Assembly (NCBI GenBank): GCA_020632925.1
Contig: JACKER010000007.1
Span: 434,001-498,000, forward strand
Source of the DNA: Alphaproteobacteria bacterium
Lineage (GTDB): Bacteria > Myxococcota_A > UBA796 > GCA-2862545
Direction of reading: 5' to 3'
DNA length: 64,000 nucleotides
Under the pieces are notes generated by a model. The model was not told the DNA's origin. It saw only the letters and a program-made list of their open reading frames with translations, and did no database searches. The position numbers were made by a program, and so were the translations under genes. This document shows positions 37,259 to 45,589 of the stretch, one piece after another (positions within the stretch are counted from its first letter, which is position 1; each line of letters opens with the position of its first letter).

Positions 37259-37276
37259 TGAATGAACGCTCATTCA
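37259..37276. promoter_or_regulatory. TetR-type operator between acyl-CoA dehydrogenase and peptidase genes
   Basis: TGAATGAACGCTCATTCA is a perfect 7-bp inverted repeat around ACGC. It sits in the 60-bp space between two divergent genes, 15 bp from the acyl-CoA dehydrogenase ATG. AATGAnnnnTCATT palindromes are typical of TetR-family repressors of fatty-acid degradation genes. The regulator is not in the window. Confidence 0.65.
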
Positions 37277-37304
37277 ATATCTCCCCGGCAGCGCGAGGGG
37301 AAGG

Positions 37305-37973
37305 GTGAGACCCACGATCGTGGCCATCGGCGGGGGAGGCTTCTCGATGGAGCCCGAGCATCCCGTGATCGACGAGTGGATCCTCGGTCTGACCGGGGTC
37401 GCGCGGCCTCGGGTGTGCTTCGTCCCGACCGCATCGGGGGACGCCGACGGGTACGTCCAGCGCTTCTACACGGCGTTCGAGGCGATGGACGCGCGGCCCT
37501 CGCACCTGTCGCTGTTCCGACGGACGGGCGCCGACCTGCGTGAGCTCGTGCTCCGGCAGCACGTGATCTACGTGGGGGGCGGGAACACACCGAACCTGCT
37601 GGCCGTCTGGCGGGTGCACGGGCTGGACGTGATCCTGCGCGAGGCCTACGCCCGAGGCGTGCTGCTGGCCGGCATCTCGGCGGGTGCGCTCTGCTGGTTC
37701 GAGGGCGGCGTGACCGACGGCTTCGGAGGGTACGCGCCGCTCTGCGACGGGCTCGGCCTCCTCCGCGGGAGCTTCTGCCCGCACTGGGACGGGGAGCCCG
37801 AGCGTCAGGAGGTCTTCCACCGGGCCATCGCGCAGCGTGTGCTGCCCGAGGGGATCGCGGCCGACGACGGCGCTGCGGTGCGCTTCGTCGACGGCGCGCC
37901 GGCCGAGGTCCACCGCTCCCGACCCGGCGCGCGCGCGCTCAGGATCACGGCCGGAGGTGTGGCCCCCCTCTGA
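37305..37973 (+). CDS. Peptidase S51 (dipeptidase E-like)
   Basis: A 222-aa cytoplasmic serine peptidase; the family cleaves Asp-X dipeptides or cyanophycin-type dipeptides. GTG 37305 follows AGGGGAAGG. The nucleophile is Ser125 in LLAGISAGALCWFE, and YVGGGNTPNLLAVWR and SFCPHWD (His) match the family. Length is normal. It is divergent from the acyl-CoA dehydrogenase across the operator and is convergent with the next ASST-like gene with 1 nt between the stops. Confidence 0.85.
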   Translation: MRPTIVAIGGGGFSMEPEHPVIDEWILGLTGVARPRVCFVPTASGDADGYVQRFYTAFEAMDARPSHLSLFRRTGADLRELVLRQHVIYVGGGNTPNLLAVWRVHGLDVILREAYARGVLLAGISAGALCWFEGGVTDGFGGYAPLCDGLGLLRGSFCPHWDGEPERQEVFHRAIAQRVLPEGIAADDGAAVRFVDGAPAEVHRSRPGARALRITAGGVAPL

Positions 37974-37974
37974 G

Positions 37975-39414
37975 CTACAGGTCCAGCGCGTACCAGCGCG
38001 GGTTGCCGGCGCCGTTGCCCTGCGAGGCGCAGGTCGGGCGGTCCAGCTCCCACACGAGCTGCCCGTTCTCGTCGTACTCCCGCAGGGCGCCGCCGAGGCA
38101 ACCGACGAGCACGTGACCGTTCGGGGCCTTGGACATCGTGCCCTGCTCACCGCAGACGGCGGAATCGGTCGCGTAGGTCGCGATCGCCGTGGCCGCGCCG
38201 GCGCCGGAGTCCAGGTCGAACACGATCCCGCGACCGTGGTCGTTGTCCAGCATCGTGAGCTGGCCGGTCGCCGTGAGCCCGACGTCGTGCTCGTTGCCGA
38301 ACGCAGCCGGCGTCACCGCACCCCAGTCGATGGTGCCGGCGGGGGTCGTTCCCCAGTTGTCGCGCGTGCCGCCGCTGTCCATCACCCACAGCACGTCGCC
38401 GAAGTCGGGGGCGTTGGGGTCTCCCTTGACCTTCGCGACCGCGTCCCGGGCGGCGAAGGACAGGATCATGTCCTGGTTCTCGTCGACCCAGATGCTGTTG
38501 GTGTGCAGCCAGTCGCCCCACCAGCCCTGCATCACCATGTGCTCGTTGGGGTCCCACTGCGTGACCACGGTCCCGCTCGCGTCGAGCAGCGTCACCACGT
38601 CCAACACGTCCGAGCCGGCGCGGCCCTCGTAGCTGTGGCGCTGCATCACGTAGTAGAGGCCGTTGCGCGAGAAGACGTCGTGGTGGAGCCCCCAGAAGGT
38701 GGTGCCGGCGCCCAGCAGGGTCCGGATCCCGACCAGGTGGGCGATCTCGGCGCCCATCATGTCGATCTCGACGATGTCCTCGCCGGTCTCCCCGAGCACG
38801 GTGCCGTCCGGCGTGAAGCGAACCATGTCGAGCTTGCCGAAGTTGCCGGTCTCTTCGAGGTTGTCGTACCAGACGAGCTGGCCCGTGGCCATGTCGAAGA
38901 TCACGGCGGTGGCCGAGCCGTTGCAGGGGTTCTTCGAGCCGATCCAGCCGAGCCCGGAGGTCCCGGTGCCGTTCACCTGCACGTCCAGGCCCGCACCGAC
39001 GACCGCGGTCGTGAAGGTGGTGGTGATCTCCGCCCCGCCGCCGCGGACGGTCACCCCGTACTCGGTGTCGGAGGCGAGGAGATAGACGGGGACGGTGTGA
39101 TCGGTCGCGCGGTCGCTGTGGACGGAGCGCTCCACCGACAGGCCGTCGGTGCGGCGGAAGGTGAGGTCGATCGCGGCGGCGGGCTCGGCGTGGACCGTGC
39201 ACCAGTAGCGCAGGAGGTTGTCCTCGGTCACCTCGCAGCTCACGTCCAGCGTCGACGTGCCCGTGGGGGTTCCCGTCTCCGTCGTGGTCGTGCCTCCCGT
39301 CTCCTCCGGCGTCGTGCCGGTCTCGGCGGTGTCGGTCGACGAACCATCGGTGTCGGGCGGTGTGTCCGCCGTCGGTGTGGTCGAGTGGCAGGCGAGCGCG
39401 GCAACGAGCAACAT
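37975..39414 (-). CDS. Arylsulfotransferase (ASST)-like lipoprotein, second copy
   Basis: A 479-aa exported lipoprotein, signal MLLVAALAC (Cys9). A linker of about 45 residues very rich in Thr/Asp/Glu follows, then a propeller-like domain. Family-like segments include LHTNSIWVDENQDMILSFAA (cf. the VNSI segment of the homologue), FGNEHDVGLTATGQLTMLDND and VLVGCLGGALREYDENGQLVWEL. It shares order and motifs with the protein at 34023-35423 but is clearly diverged, so the duplication is not recent. Substrate is unknown. Confidence 0.7.
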   Translation of the reverse strand: MLLVAALACHSTTPTADTPPDTDGSSTDTAETGTTPEETGGTTTTETGTPTGTSTLDVSCEVTEDNLLRYWCTVHAEPAAAIDLTFRRTDGLSVERSVHSDRATDHTVPVYLLASDTEYGVTVRGGGAEITTTFTTAVVGAGLDVQVNGTGTSGLGWIGSKNPCNGSATAVIFDMATGQLVWYDNLEETGNFGKLDMVRFTPDGTVLGETGEDIVEIDMMGAEIAHLVGIRTLLGAGTTFWGLHHDVFSRNGLYYVMQRHSYEGRAGSDVLDVVTLLDASGTVVTQWDPNEHMVMQGWWGDWLHTNSIWVDENQDMILSFAARDAVAKVKGDPNAPDFGDVLWVMDSGGTRDNWGTTPAGTIDWGAVTPAAFGNEHDVGLTATGQLTMLDNDHGRGIVFDLDSGAGAATAIATYATDSAVCGEQGTMSKAPNGHVLVGCLGGALREYDENGQLVWELDRPTCASQGNGAGNPRWYALDL

Positions 39415-39488
39415 GATGGCCTCGGGTACGAAAGGGGGCGAGAGCCTATCACCACTTTCGTCCCCGATCGGAGATCCGGGTCCGCCGA

Positions 39489-40520
39489 TCAGCGCGGGCG
39501 CAAGGGCCCCGAGCGCGTGTTGATCGCCCAGCCGGCAAGCTTGTACAGCAGGCGGGCGCCCACGTTCGCGTCCCACTCCGCGTCGCCGACCTCCACGAGG
39601 TCGAAACCCACGATCTGGTGGCCCTCGGCGAGCAGCTGGAGCAGCAACATCGTGTGCCGCCAGGACAAGCCGCCGGGCACGGGCGTGCCGGTCGCGGGAC
39701 AGAGCGAGGGGTCGAGCCCGTCGATGTCGAAGCTGACCCACACCTTCTTCGGCAGCGGACGCAGCAGGCGCGCCGCGATCCGCATCCACGGCTCCCCGGT
39801 GCCGAGCTCCCAGGCGAGCTCGTGGTCGGTGAAGGCCGTCAGGTCGCCCCACTCCTCGATGCGGGTCGCTTCCTGCGCGCCGAAGTCGCGGATACCGACC
39901 TGCACGATGTGCCCGATGTTCGGGACGCGCTCGTGGACGTTCCAGAAGATGCTGGCGTGGCTCCAGGTGAAGCCCTCGTACGCCTCGCGGAGATCGGCGT
40001 GCGCGTCGATGTGCAGGATCCCGAGGCCCGGGTGCCGCTCCACCGCGGCGCGGATCGCGCCGTAGGAGACGCTGTGATCGCCACCGAGCACCGCCGGGAT
40101 CCGGCCCTTCGCGAACAGGTCGCGGGTGAGGGCGTAGACCCGGTCGTTCATGCGCCCACACAGGTCGTCGACCCGGGCGAGTCGCTCCTTCAGCTCCGGC
40201 GTGTGCGCCCCGCCGGCCGCGACGATGGGGAGGGCGTCCGCGCAGGCCGCCTCGTTCCACGCCGAGAGCTCCGGGTCGATGGGGAGCATGGCGATGCCCT
40301 GCTTCCACGCGTCGCCCGTGTGGACGTCGTTGAGGTCGACCTGGAGGCTCGCCTCGAGGATCCGGGCGGGGGCGTTGGCGGTGCCGCGGCCGTAGCTGGT
40401 GGTCGCCTCGAAGGGCACCGGTACGACCACGACAGCGGCGTCGTCCGGTCCGTGGGGGAGGCCGAACAGCCCGTCCGAGCCCACACCGGGCGCGTCGGGG
40501 TCGAAGTCCTGCAGGCTCAC
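39489..40520 (-). CDS. speB: Agmatinase/arginase family ureohydrolase
   Basis: A 343-aa Mn-dependent hydrolase, probably agmatine to putrescine plus urea. The binuclear metal ligands are in GGDHSVSYG, HIDAHADLRE and SFDIDGLDPS, with GGLSWRHTM, all diagnostic. Start GTG 40520 overlaps the kinase stop (GTGA). It is slightly long at the N-terminus (family about 300-320). Guanidinobutyrase or formiminoglutamase activity cannot be excluded from sequence. Its operon partner is an unusual kinase. Confidence 0.85.
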   Translation of the reverse strand: MSLQDFDPDAPGVGSDGLFGLPHGPDDAAVVVVPVPFEATTSYGRGTANAPARILEASLQVDLNDVHTGDAWKQGIAMLPIDPELSAWNEAACADALPIVAAGGAHTPELKERLARVDDLCGRMNDRVYALTRDLFAKGRIPAVLGGDHSVSYGAIRAAVERHPGLGILHIDAHADLREAYEGFTWSHASIFWNVHERVPNIGHIVQVGIRDFGAQEATRIEEWGDLTAFTDHELAWELGTGEPWMRIAARLLRPLPKKVWVSFDIDGLDPSLCPATGTPVPGGLSWRHTMLLLQLLAEGHQIVGFDLVEVGDAEWDANVGARLLYKLAGWAINTRSGPLRPR

Positions 40521-42709
40521 CGCGCGCCTCCCTGGAACCGCTCCGTCCGCAGCCGCCCCGCCAGCTCCAGCGCCTCCCACAGGTCGCACGGCGTCAGCCG
40601 GCCCTCGTGGACACAGGTGCCCGTCTGGTCGAGGAGGTACACCGTGGGGATGGCGGCGGGCTTGACCGCGCGCTGGACGAAGGCGCGGTAGTCGTGGAGG
40701 ACCGCGATCGGCAGCCCCGCCGCGCGACACACGGCCTCGCCGCGGTGCTCGACGGGCGCGTCCACCTCGGTGGTCGCCGTCACGATGTGCAGCCCCGACA
40801 GGAAGGGCCCGAAGAACGCCGAGTAGTGCGCCCAGCGGTGCATGAACTCGTCGTAGTCGTGGTTGCTGCGGAACCCGCCGAGCATGCAGACGCCGAGCAG
40901 CTCCGCGCTGTCCATGTGCTGCAGCGTGCCGGAGAGCGTGGCCTCGCCCTGGCGATCGACGCTGTCCATGCTGTAGTCCGACCAGGTCCGGCCGACCCAC
41001 GGGGCGGTGACCGGCGCGTCGCCGAACAGCTCGACGTACAGCGAGATCAGGCGCTCGTTGTCCGGAGCCTGCAGCACCGCGGCCGCCACGATGTCCGCTG
41101 CCCGCTTGGGGTCGGTGCGCTTCGCGGCCTCCGCGAGGTACAGATCCGCGATCGCGCCGTAGATCGCAGGCCACTTCGAGGCGTGCTTCGCCTTGAAGTC
41201 CATGATCGCTCGCAGGCCCTCGGCCTTCTTCAGCTCGACCTGGGCGCAGCCGTGCAGCAGCACTGCCGGGTGGTCGACGAGCTTGGGCTTCTCGGCACCC
41301 ATGAAGCGCGAGAACAGGCCGCCCTGGCCCTTGGTCTGCGTGACGGTCCGCCAGGCCAGGCGCTCGAGGTCGTCCCAGCGGCGCTGTGCCCACAGGTCGA
41401 GCAGGGCCTCGGTGCGGGGGATGAGCGGGTCGTAGTGCTGGACGATGTTCTCCGCGCCTGCGACCAACTCGACGCCGATGGGCAACCCGCTCACCACGAG
41501 TTCGATGCGCTCGCCGCCGTCGTCCTTGCCGAACCACCAGCGGCGCTCGCGCACGACGTGGTGGTGGAGGGCGGGGTCGAGGAGCCCCTCCTGCTGCTCG
41601 TCGGGCAGGTGGGCCCACCAGCCCACGCCGATCCCGAGCCGGCCCGCGACCGACTCGGCCGCCACCCGATGGACCAGGAAACGCCGGTCCCTGGGCGGCG
41701 GGGGCGCCGAGGTGCGCGTCACCTGGCCGGCGTTCTGCGCGAGGAAGTGCTCGAGGATGGGGTCCCCGGCGGGCGGGGGCGGGTTGCTCGGCGCCACCGC
41801 GGCCCGGGTCGGGGCACGCTCGGCGGTCGGCGCGCGGTACTCGAAGACGTCGACCTTGCGGCCGAGGCCCTTCTCGATCGCCTCGGCCACCTCGCCACTG
41901 CTCTGCGGGCGCTGGTCCGGGCGCTTGGCGGCCATGCGGAGCACGAGGTCGTCCAGCCACTTCGGGACCTCGCTGCGCTTCGCCGAGGGCCGCGGGATCG
42001 GGTCGTTCACGTGCGCGTCCATCACCTTGTAGGGACGGCCGGTGAACGGGGGCTGCCCGGTCAACATCTCGTACAGCATGATGCCGAGGCCGTAGATGTC
42101 GGCGCGGTGATCGAGCTCGTACTCCTCGATGTACTCCGGGGCCATGTACGTCGGGGTGCCGATGCGGACGCCCACGGCGGTGAGGTGCGTGGAGTCCTCC
42201 TCGTCCTCGTGGGTCAGGAGCGCCAGTCCGAAGTCGGACACCTTCACCAGGTCGGTCCGATCGCCCTGGCGGCCGAGGATGACGTTGGACGGCGCGAGGT
42301 CGCGGTGGACCACGCCCTTGTCGTGCGCGGCCTGCAGGGCGCGAGCGATGCGGGCGGTGATCACGGCGGCGCGCTCGGGTCCCAGCGCGCCCTTGTCTTC
42401 GATCACGTCGGAGAGCAGCTCGCCCTCGACGAACTCGGTCACGAGGTACGGACCGTGCTCGCTGCGACCGAACTCCAGCACCCGGATGGTGCAGGGGTGA
42501 TCGATCGCGTGGGCCACCTTGGACTCTCGCTCGAAGCGGGCGATCGCCTCCTCGTTCTCGAACAGCGCGGGCTCGAGGAACTTGATCGCGACCTTGGCGT
42601 CGTCCTCCAGGCGGCGCGCGACGTAGATGTCGCCCATCCGACCGGGACGGAGCATGCCGGTCACCTTGTAGTGGCCTGCAACCGTGGATCCGGTGATCGT
42701 CTCCTTCAT
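40517..42709 (-). CDS. Ser/Thr kinase-like protein with C-terminal thioredoxin-like domain
   Basis: A 730-aa cytoplasmic protein. The kinase domain is residues about 13-275: VAIKFLEPA (Lys), HRDLAPSNV near 134, DFGLALL, APEYIEE. The catalytic loop has Ala in place of the Lys of HRDLKPxN, as in tyrosine kinases (HRDLAARN), and the Gly loop is MLRPGRMGDIYVA rather than GxGxxG. Activity may be altered. Residues about 290-600 contain a linker and a helical region. The last about 115 residues (VYLLDQTGTCVHEGRLTPCDLWEALE, with IPTVYLLD) resemble a thioredoxin/AhpC fold, including the cis-Pro-like IPTV. No CxxC is present; lone Cys residues occur at VCRAAG and TPCDL. The gene is coupled to the agmatinase. 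Confidence 0.75.
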   Translation of the reverse strand: MKETITGSTVAGHYKVTGMLRPGRMGDIYVARRLEDDAKVAIKFLEPALFENEEAIARFERESKVAHAIDHPCTIRVLEFGRSEHGPYLVTEFVEGELLSDVIEDKGALGPERAAVITARIARALQAAHDKGVVHRDLAPSNVILGRQGDRTDLVKVSDFGLALLTHEDEEDSTHLTAVGVRIGTPTYMAPEYIEEYELDHRADIYGLGIMLYEMLTGQPPFTGRPYKVMDAHVNDPIPRPSAKRSEVPKWLDDLVLRMAAKRPDQRPQSSGEVAEAIEKGLGRKVDVFEYRAPTAERAPTRAAVAPSNPPPPAGDPILEHFLAQNAGQVTRTSAPPPPRDRRFLVHRVAAESVAGRLGIGVGWWAHLPDEQQEGLLDPALHHHVVRERRWWFGKDDGGERIELVVSGLPIGVELVAGAENIVQHYDPLIPRTEALLDLWAQRRWDDLERLAWRTVTQTKGQGGLFSRFMGAEKPKLVDHPAVLLHGCAQVELKKAEGLRAIMDFKAKHASKWPAIYGAIADLYLAEAAKRTDPKRAADIVAAAVLQAPDNERLISLYVELFGDAPVTAPWVGRTWSDYSMDSVDRQGEATLSGTLQHMDSAELLGVCMLGGFRSNHDYDEFMHRWAHYSAFFGPFLSGLHIVTATTEVDAPVEHRGEAVCRAAGLPIAVLHDYRAFVQRAVKPAAIPTVYLLDQTGTCVHEGRLTPCDLWEALELAGRLRTERFQGGAR

Positions 42710-42785
42710 GGGCGGGCGTCTCGAGGTGCGTGCGGTACCATGGCGGCCACAGGCTACCCCGAACCGTGCCCGGCGTGGTGGCCGC

Positions 42786-43115
42786 ATGTTCGGTATCCCG
42801 AGAACCATGGAGCAGACCGTGTCCGAGCCGACCGACGAGGTGGCGAGGGCGATCGCCCTGCTGGAGTCCCAGCACGACTTCCCCGGCTCGTTCGAGTTCC
42901 GGGTCGTGATCCGACCCGCGCACCGCTCGTCGGCCGTGGCGGCGTTGCTGGCGGCGGCGGGGGGCAGCGAGACCCTGATCGAGGTGAGCGAGCGGTCCTC
43001 GTCGCACGGGAACTACCTCGCGCTGCGCATCCGGGTGCACGTGGAGACGCCGCACACCGTGCTGCAGGTCTACGACGTGATGCGGCAGGTCGAGGGCGTG
43101 CTCACGATCATGTAG
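42786..43115 (+). CDS. DUF493/YbeD-family protein
   Basis: A 109-aa small regulatory-like protein of the DUF493 (YbeD) alpha-beta fold: FPGSFEFRVVIRP, then SERSSSHGNYLALRIRVHVET and LQVYDVMRQVEGVLTIM, all family hallmarks. In enterobacteria it is linked to lipoate synthesis genes, without a proven role. Start ATG 42786 or 42807 (MEQTVSEP) are both possible; neither has a strong ribosome binding site. It is divergent from the kinase. Its 3' end overlaps the next gene (opposite strand) by 8 nt. Confidence 0.78.
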   Translation: MFGIPRTMEQTVSEPTDEVARAIALLESQHDFPGSFEFRVVIRPAHRSSAVAALLAAAGGSETLIEVSERSSSHGNYLALRIRVHVETPHTVLQVYDVMRQVEGVLTIM

Positions 43116-43677
43116 GGGGCTCTGGCCGTCGCGCGAGGGCCTCGAGCTGCTCGGGCGCCTTGCGGAGGAACGGGTACTCGCGACCCTCGGCCTCGGCGCG
43201 GCGCGCCTGCCCCTCGATCGCCAGGAGCAGAGCGGCGTGCAGCCAGGCGACGACCTCGGGTGGCTGACCCTGCCCGATGACCAGGCGCTCGGTTCGGGTG
43301 CGGGCGACGAGCCAGCCGGGACCGTCGTCGTCGGGGCGTGGCACGACCTCGAGCGAGCGCAGGTCGGCCATGGCGAGCCGCTCGGTCTTCGTCCCGAGCG
43401 CGCCGACCTGCTCGACGACCACCTGCCGATCGTCGATGCGGACCTCGGACCGGCGGGCGGACTGCAGCGCGATCAGCCCGACGAGAGCACCCAGGGCGAG
43501 CCCGACGGCGGCGAGCCACGCAGCGGCGAACAGCCCGAGCGCGACGAGGGCGCCCGCGAGGCTCAGGGCCACCACCAGCGCGGCCCAGCGCGCGGGCGAC
43601 GGCTTGCTGCGCCAGACCACGCCGTCGTGACCCACCTCCACGTCCGACCCGGCTGGCGGTGGGGGCAGCGTCTGCAT
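43108..43677 (-). CDS. Membrane protein with a PH-like domain
   Basis: A 189-aa protein with two adjacent membrane helices (residues about 30-75: AALVVALSLAGALVALGLFAAAWLAAVG). A beta-rich segment follows (SEVRIDDRQVVVEQVGALGTKTERLAMADLRSLEVV), as in bacterial PH/DUF304-like proteins, then a charged C-terminus. It is the last gene in a minus-strand operon of five; its ATG overlaps the upstream TGA by one base. Function unknown. Confidence 0.6.
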   Translation of the reverse strand: MQTLPPPPAGSDVEVGHDGVVWRSKPSPARWAALVVALSLAGALVALGLFAAAWLAAVGLALGALVGLIALQSARRSEVRIDDRQVVVEQVGALGTKTERLAMADLRSLEVVPRPDDDGPGWLVARTRTERLVIGQGQPPEVVAWLHAALLLAIEGQARRAEAEGREYPFLRKAPEQLEALARRPEPPT

Positions 43678-44348
43678 CAGGACAGCGGAGGCAGCGCGAT
43701 GCCGCGCCGGGCGAAGCGCGGTCCGATGTCCTGGTCCAGCGTCTCGTGGAAGATCCGGCGGTAGTCCGCGAGCTCGATGAGCCCCGCGCCCCGCTCCTCC
43801 TCCGTCAGCGGCTCGCCGTCGTGCTCGGGGGCGTACGACCGGCGGAAGGCCTGGAGCGCGCCCGGGAGCTGCGCCACCACGCGGTCCCGCACCGCGTCGC
43901 CGCGCAGGAGGAGCTCGTCGAGCGCGTCCCATCCGAACTGGCGGTGGATCGCCTCGTCCTGGAGCACCCGCGTGATGACCGGGCGGACGGCGGGGTGGGT
44001 GGTGCCGCGGCGCATGGCGTCGAACAGGGGCACCGCGAACGTCTCGCCGAGGCAGAAGTTCACGAGCACGCTGTCGATCAGACCACCGAGGATGCCCGCG
44101 GTGGGCGCGGCCGCGAGCGCGGTCACGTCGAGGGGGACGGGCTGCTCGCCGCCGCCGAGCGCTTCCAGGCACTCGTGGGAGATCGAGGCGTGATCCAGCT
44201 CGTCGCGGACCACGCGGAGAGCGACGTGCAGCAGGTTCTCGGGGAAGGCCGCCATGATGCCCCAGTGGAGGACCTGCGCGGCGAGGGCGGCGCTGCGGTA
44301 CTCCGCCGCGACCCGGTTGCCCCACTCCTCGAGGACCCGGGGCGTCAC
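43677..44348 (-). CDS. Ferritin-like diiron protein
   Basis: A 223-aa helical protein. The segments RDELDHASISHECLE (about 50-64) and LQDEAIHRQFGWDAL (about 140-155) carry ExxH pairs that fit the diiron site of the ferritin-like/rubrerythrin fold. Two further glutamates occur at EEWGNRVAAEY and GETFAVPLFDA. It may be an oxygenase or a Fe-handling protein; no partner shows which. GTG 44348 is chosen since it overlaps the upstream TGA (GTGA) and a longer frame is out of phase with coding signals. Confidence 0.65.
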   Translation of the reverse strand: MTPRVLEEWGNRVAAEYRSAALAAQVLHWGIMAAFPENLLHVALRVVRDELDHASISHECLEALGGGEQPVPLDVTALAAAPTAGILGGLIDSVLVNFCLGETFAVPLFDAMRRGTTHPAVRPVITRVLQDEAIHRQFGWDALDELLLRGDAVRDRVVAQLPGALQAFRRSYAPEHDGEPLTEEERGAGLIELADYRRIFHETLDQDIGPRFARRGIALPPLS

Positions 44349-44767
44349 CCGGGGTGCTCCGCCTTCCACGCCGCGAGCAGCTCGGCCGCGCGCTCGGGGC
44401 ACTGGACCCGCGGACCGCAGTCGCCGACCGCCTCGTCGGGGTTCGGGCACTCGAGCACCCGGTCCTGGCGAAGCGCCGGAGGCATGAACGGCGAGACCCA
44501 CGCCTTGTGGCACTCGCCCGAGGGCGTCACCAGCAGCACCGGAGAGGGCGGGTTGGTCGCGCCCTCCGGATGGCCCGAGGGGACGTCGTCCCAGGCGGGC
44601 AGCGACGGATCGGGCACCGGCGCGGGCGCGGGGTCGGGGACCTGCACCGGCACGGGGGGATTGGACGTGATCTCCTCGACCGCGTCGCGCACGGGCGTGT
44701 CCTGACGGGTGCCGCCGCAGCCGGCGAGCGTCAGCCCGATCGGGACGACGACCGCCGCTCGCCTCAC
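44345..44767 (-). CDS. Pro-rich lipoprotein
   Basis: A 140-aa lipoprotein: VVPIGLTLAGC signal (Cys17), then a Pro/Val/Asp-rich linker (about 38-60: PVPVQVPDPAPAPVPDP), and a Cys-containing C-terminal region (GECHKAWVSPF, LECPNPDEAVGDCGPRVQC) with five Cys that may form disulfides. No family recognised. It overlaps the upstream OmpA-like gene (ATGA) and the ferritin-like gene (GTGA). Confidence 0.6.
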   Translation of the reverse strand: MRRAAVVVPIGLTLAGCGGTRQDTPVRDAVEEITSNPPVPVQVPDPAPAPVPDPSLPAWDDVPSGHPEGATNPPSPVLLVTPSGECHKAWVSPFMPPALRQDRVLECPNPDEAVGDCGPRVQCPERAAELLAAWKAEHPG

Positions 44768-45570
44768 TGCCCCGCCAGGTTCTGCAGCTCGTCGTACCCG
44801 GGCAGCTCGGACAGGTCGGGGACGACCACGATCTCGATCCGGCGGTTCGAGGCGCGACCCTCCTGGGTCTTGTTGGGCTGGACCGGGTGGTTGTCGGCGT
44901 ACGACGCTGCGGAGAGCCGGGCGACGGGGACGCCGCCGGACTCGAGCGCGCCGACGACGGTGATCGCGCGCGCCGCGCCGAGCTCCCAGTTGCTGGGGAA
45001 GCGCTCGGTGTGGATCGGCACGTCGTCGGTGTGTCCCTCGACCTGGAACGCGCGGTCGGGGATGGACGCGAGGATCCCGGCGACCTCGACCAGCGCGGCC
45101 TTGCCGTCCTTGGACAGCGCGGCGGAGCCCGAGTCGAACAGGATGTCGGAGGCGAGCTCCACCACCATGCGCCCGTTGACGATCTTCACCTTGAGACGGC
45201 CGGAGTCGATGAGCGACTGGAACTTCGCGAGCAGGTTCTTGAACTCGGCGATGCGGGCGTCGGCGGCGGCCTTGCGGGCCTCGAGGTCCTTGAGCGCCGC
45301 CTGCATGTCCGCGATCGAGGCGTCGAGCGCCGACTTGTCCTTGAGCAGCAGCGCGTTGCGCTCTTCCATGTCGGAGATGCGCTTCTCGAGGTCCGCGGAC
45401 TTCGTCTTCTCCGCGTTCAGCGCCTCCTCGAGGGTCATGGCGCGGGTGGTCTCGGCCGCCAGCTTCCCGGACAGGTCGGTCCGCGTGGCGTCGAGCTCGG
45501 CCTGGAGCGCGTCGTACTTCTTCTTCCCCACGCAGCCGCCGAGCGCGAGCGTGATCAGCAGAACTCTCAC
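44764..45570 (-). CDS. OmpA/MotB-domain peptidoglycan-binding lipoprotein
   Basis: A 268-aa envelope protein. Signal VRVLLITLALGGC (Cys13) with a GTG start after GGAGG. A long coiled coil spans about 20-115 (KKYDALQAELDATRTDL through AARIAEFKNLLAKF). The OmpA/MotB domain follows, with FQVEGHTDDVPI, LGAARAITVVGALESGGV and RASNRRIEIVVVP, the peptidoglycan-binding signatures. It probably anchors the outer membrane to the cell wall. It is second in the five-gene operon. Confidence 0.88.
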   Translation of the reverse strand: MRVLLITLALGGCVGKKKYDALQAELDATRTDLSGKLAAETTRAMTLEEALNAEKTKSADLEKRISDMEERNALLLKDKSALDASIADMQAALKDLEARKAAADARIAEFKNLLAKFQSLIDSGRLKVKIVNGRMVVELASDILFDSGSAALSKDGKAALVEVAGILASIPDRAFQVEGHTDDVPIHTERFPSNWELGAARAITVVGALESGGVPVARLSAASYADNHPVQPNKTQEGRASNRRIEIVVVPDLSELPGYDELQNLAGQ

Positions 45571-45589
45571 GGGACCTCCGGGCGGACCG

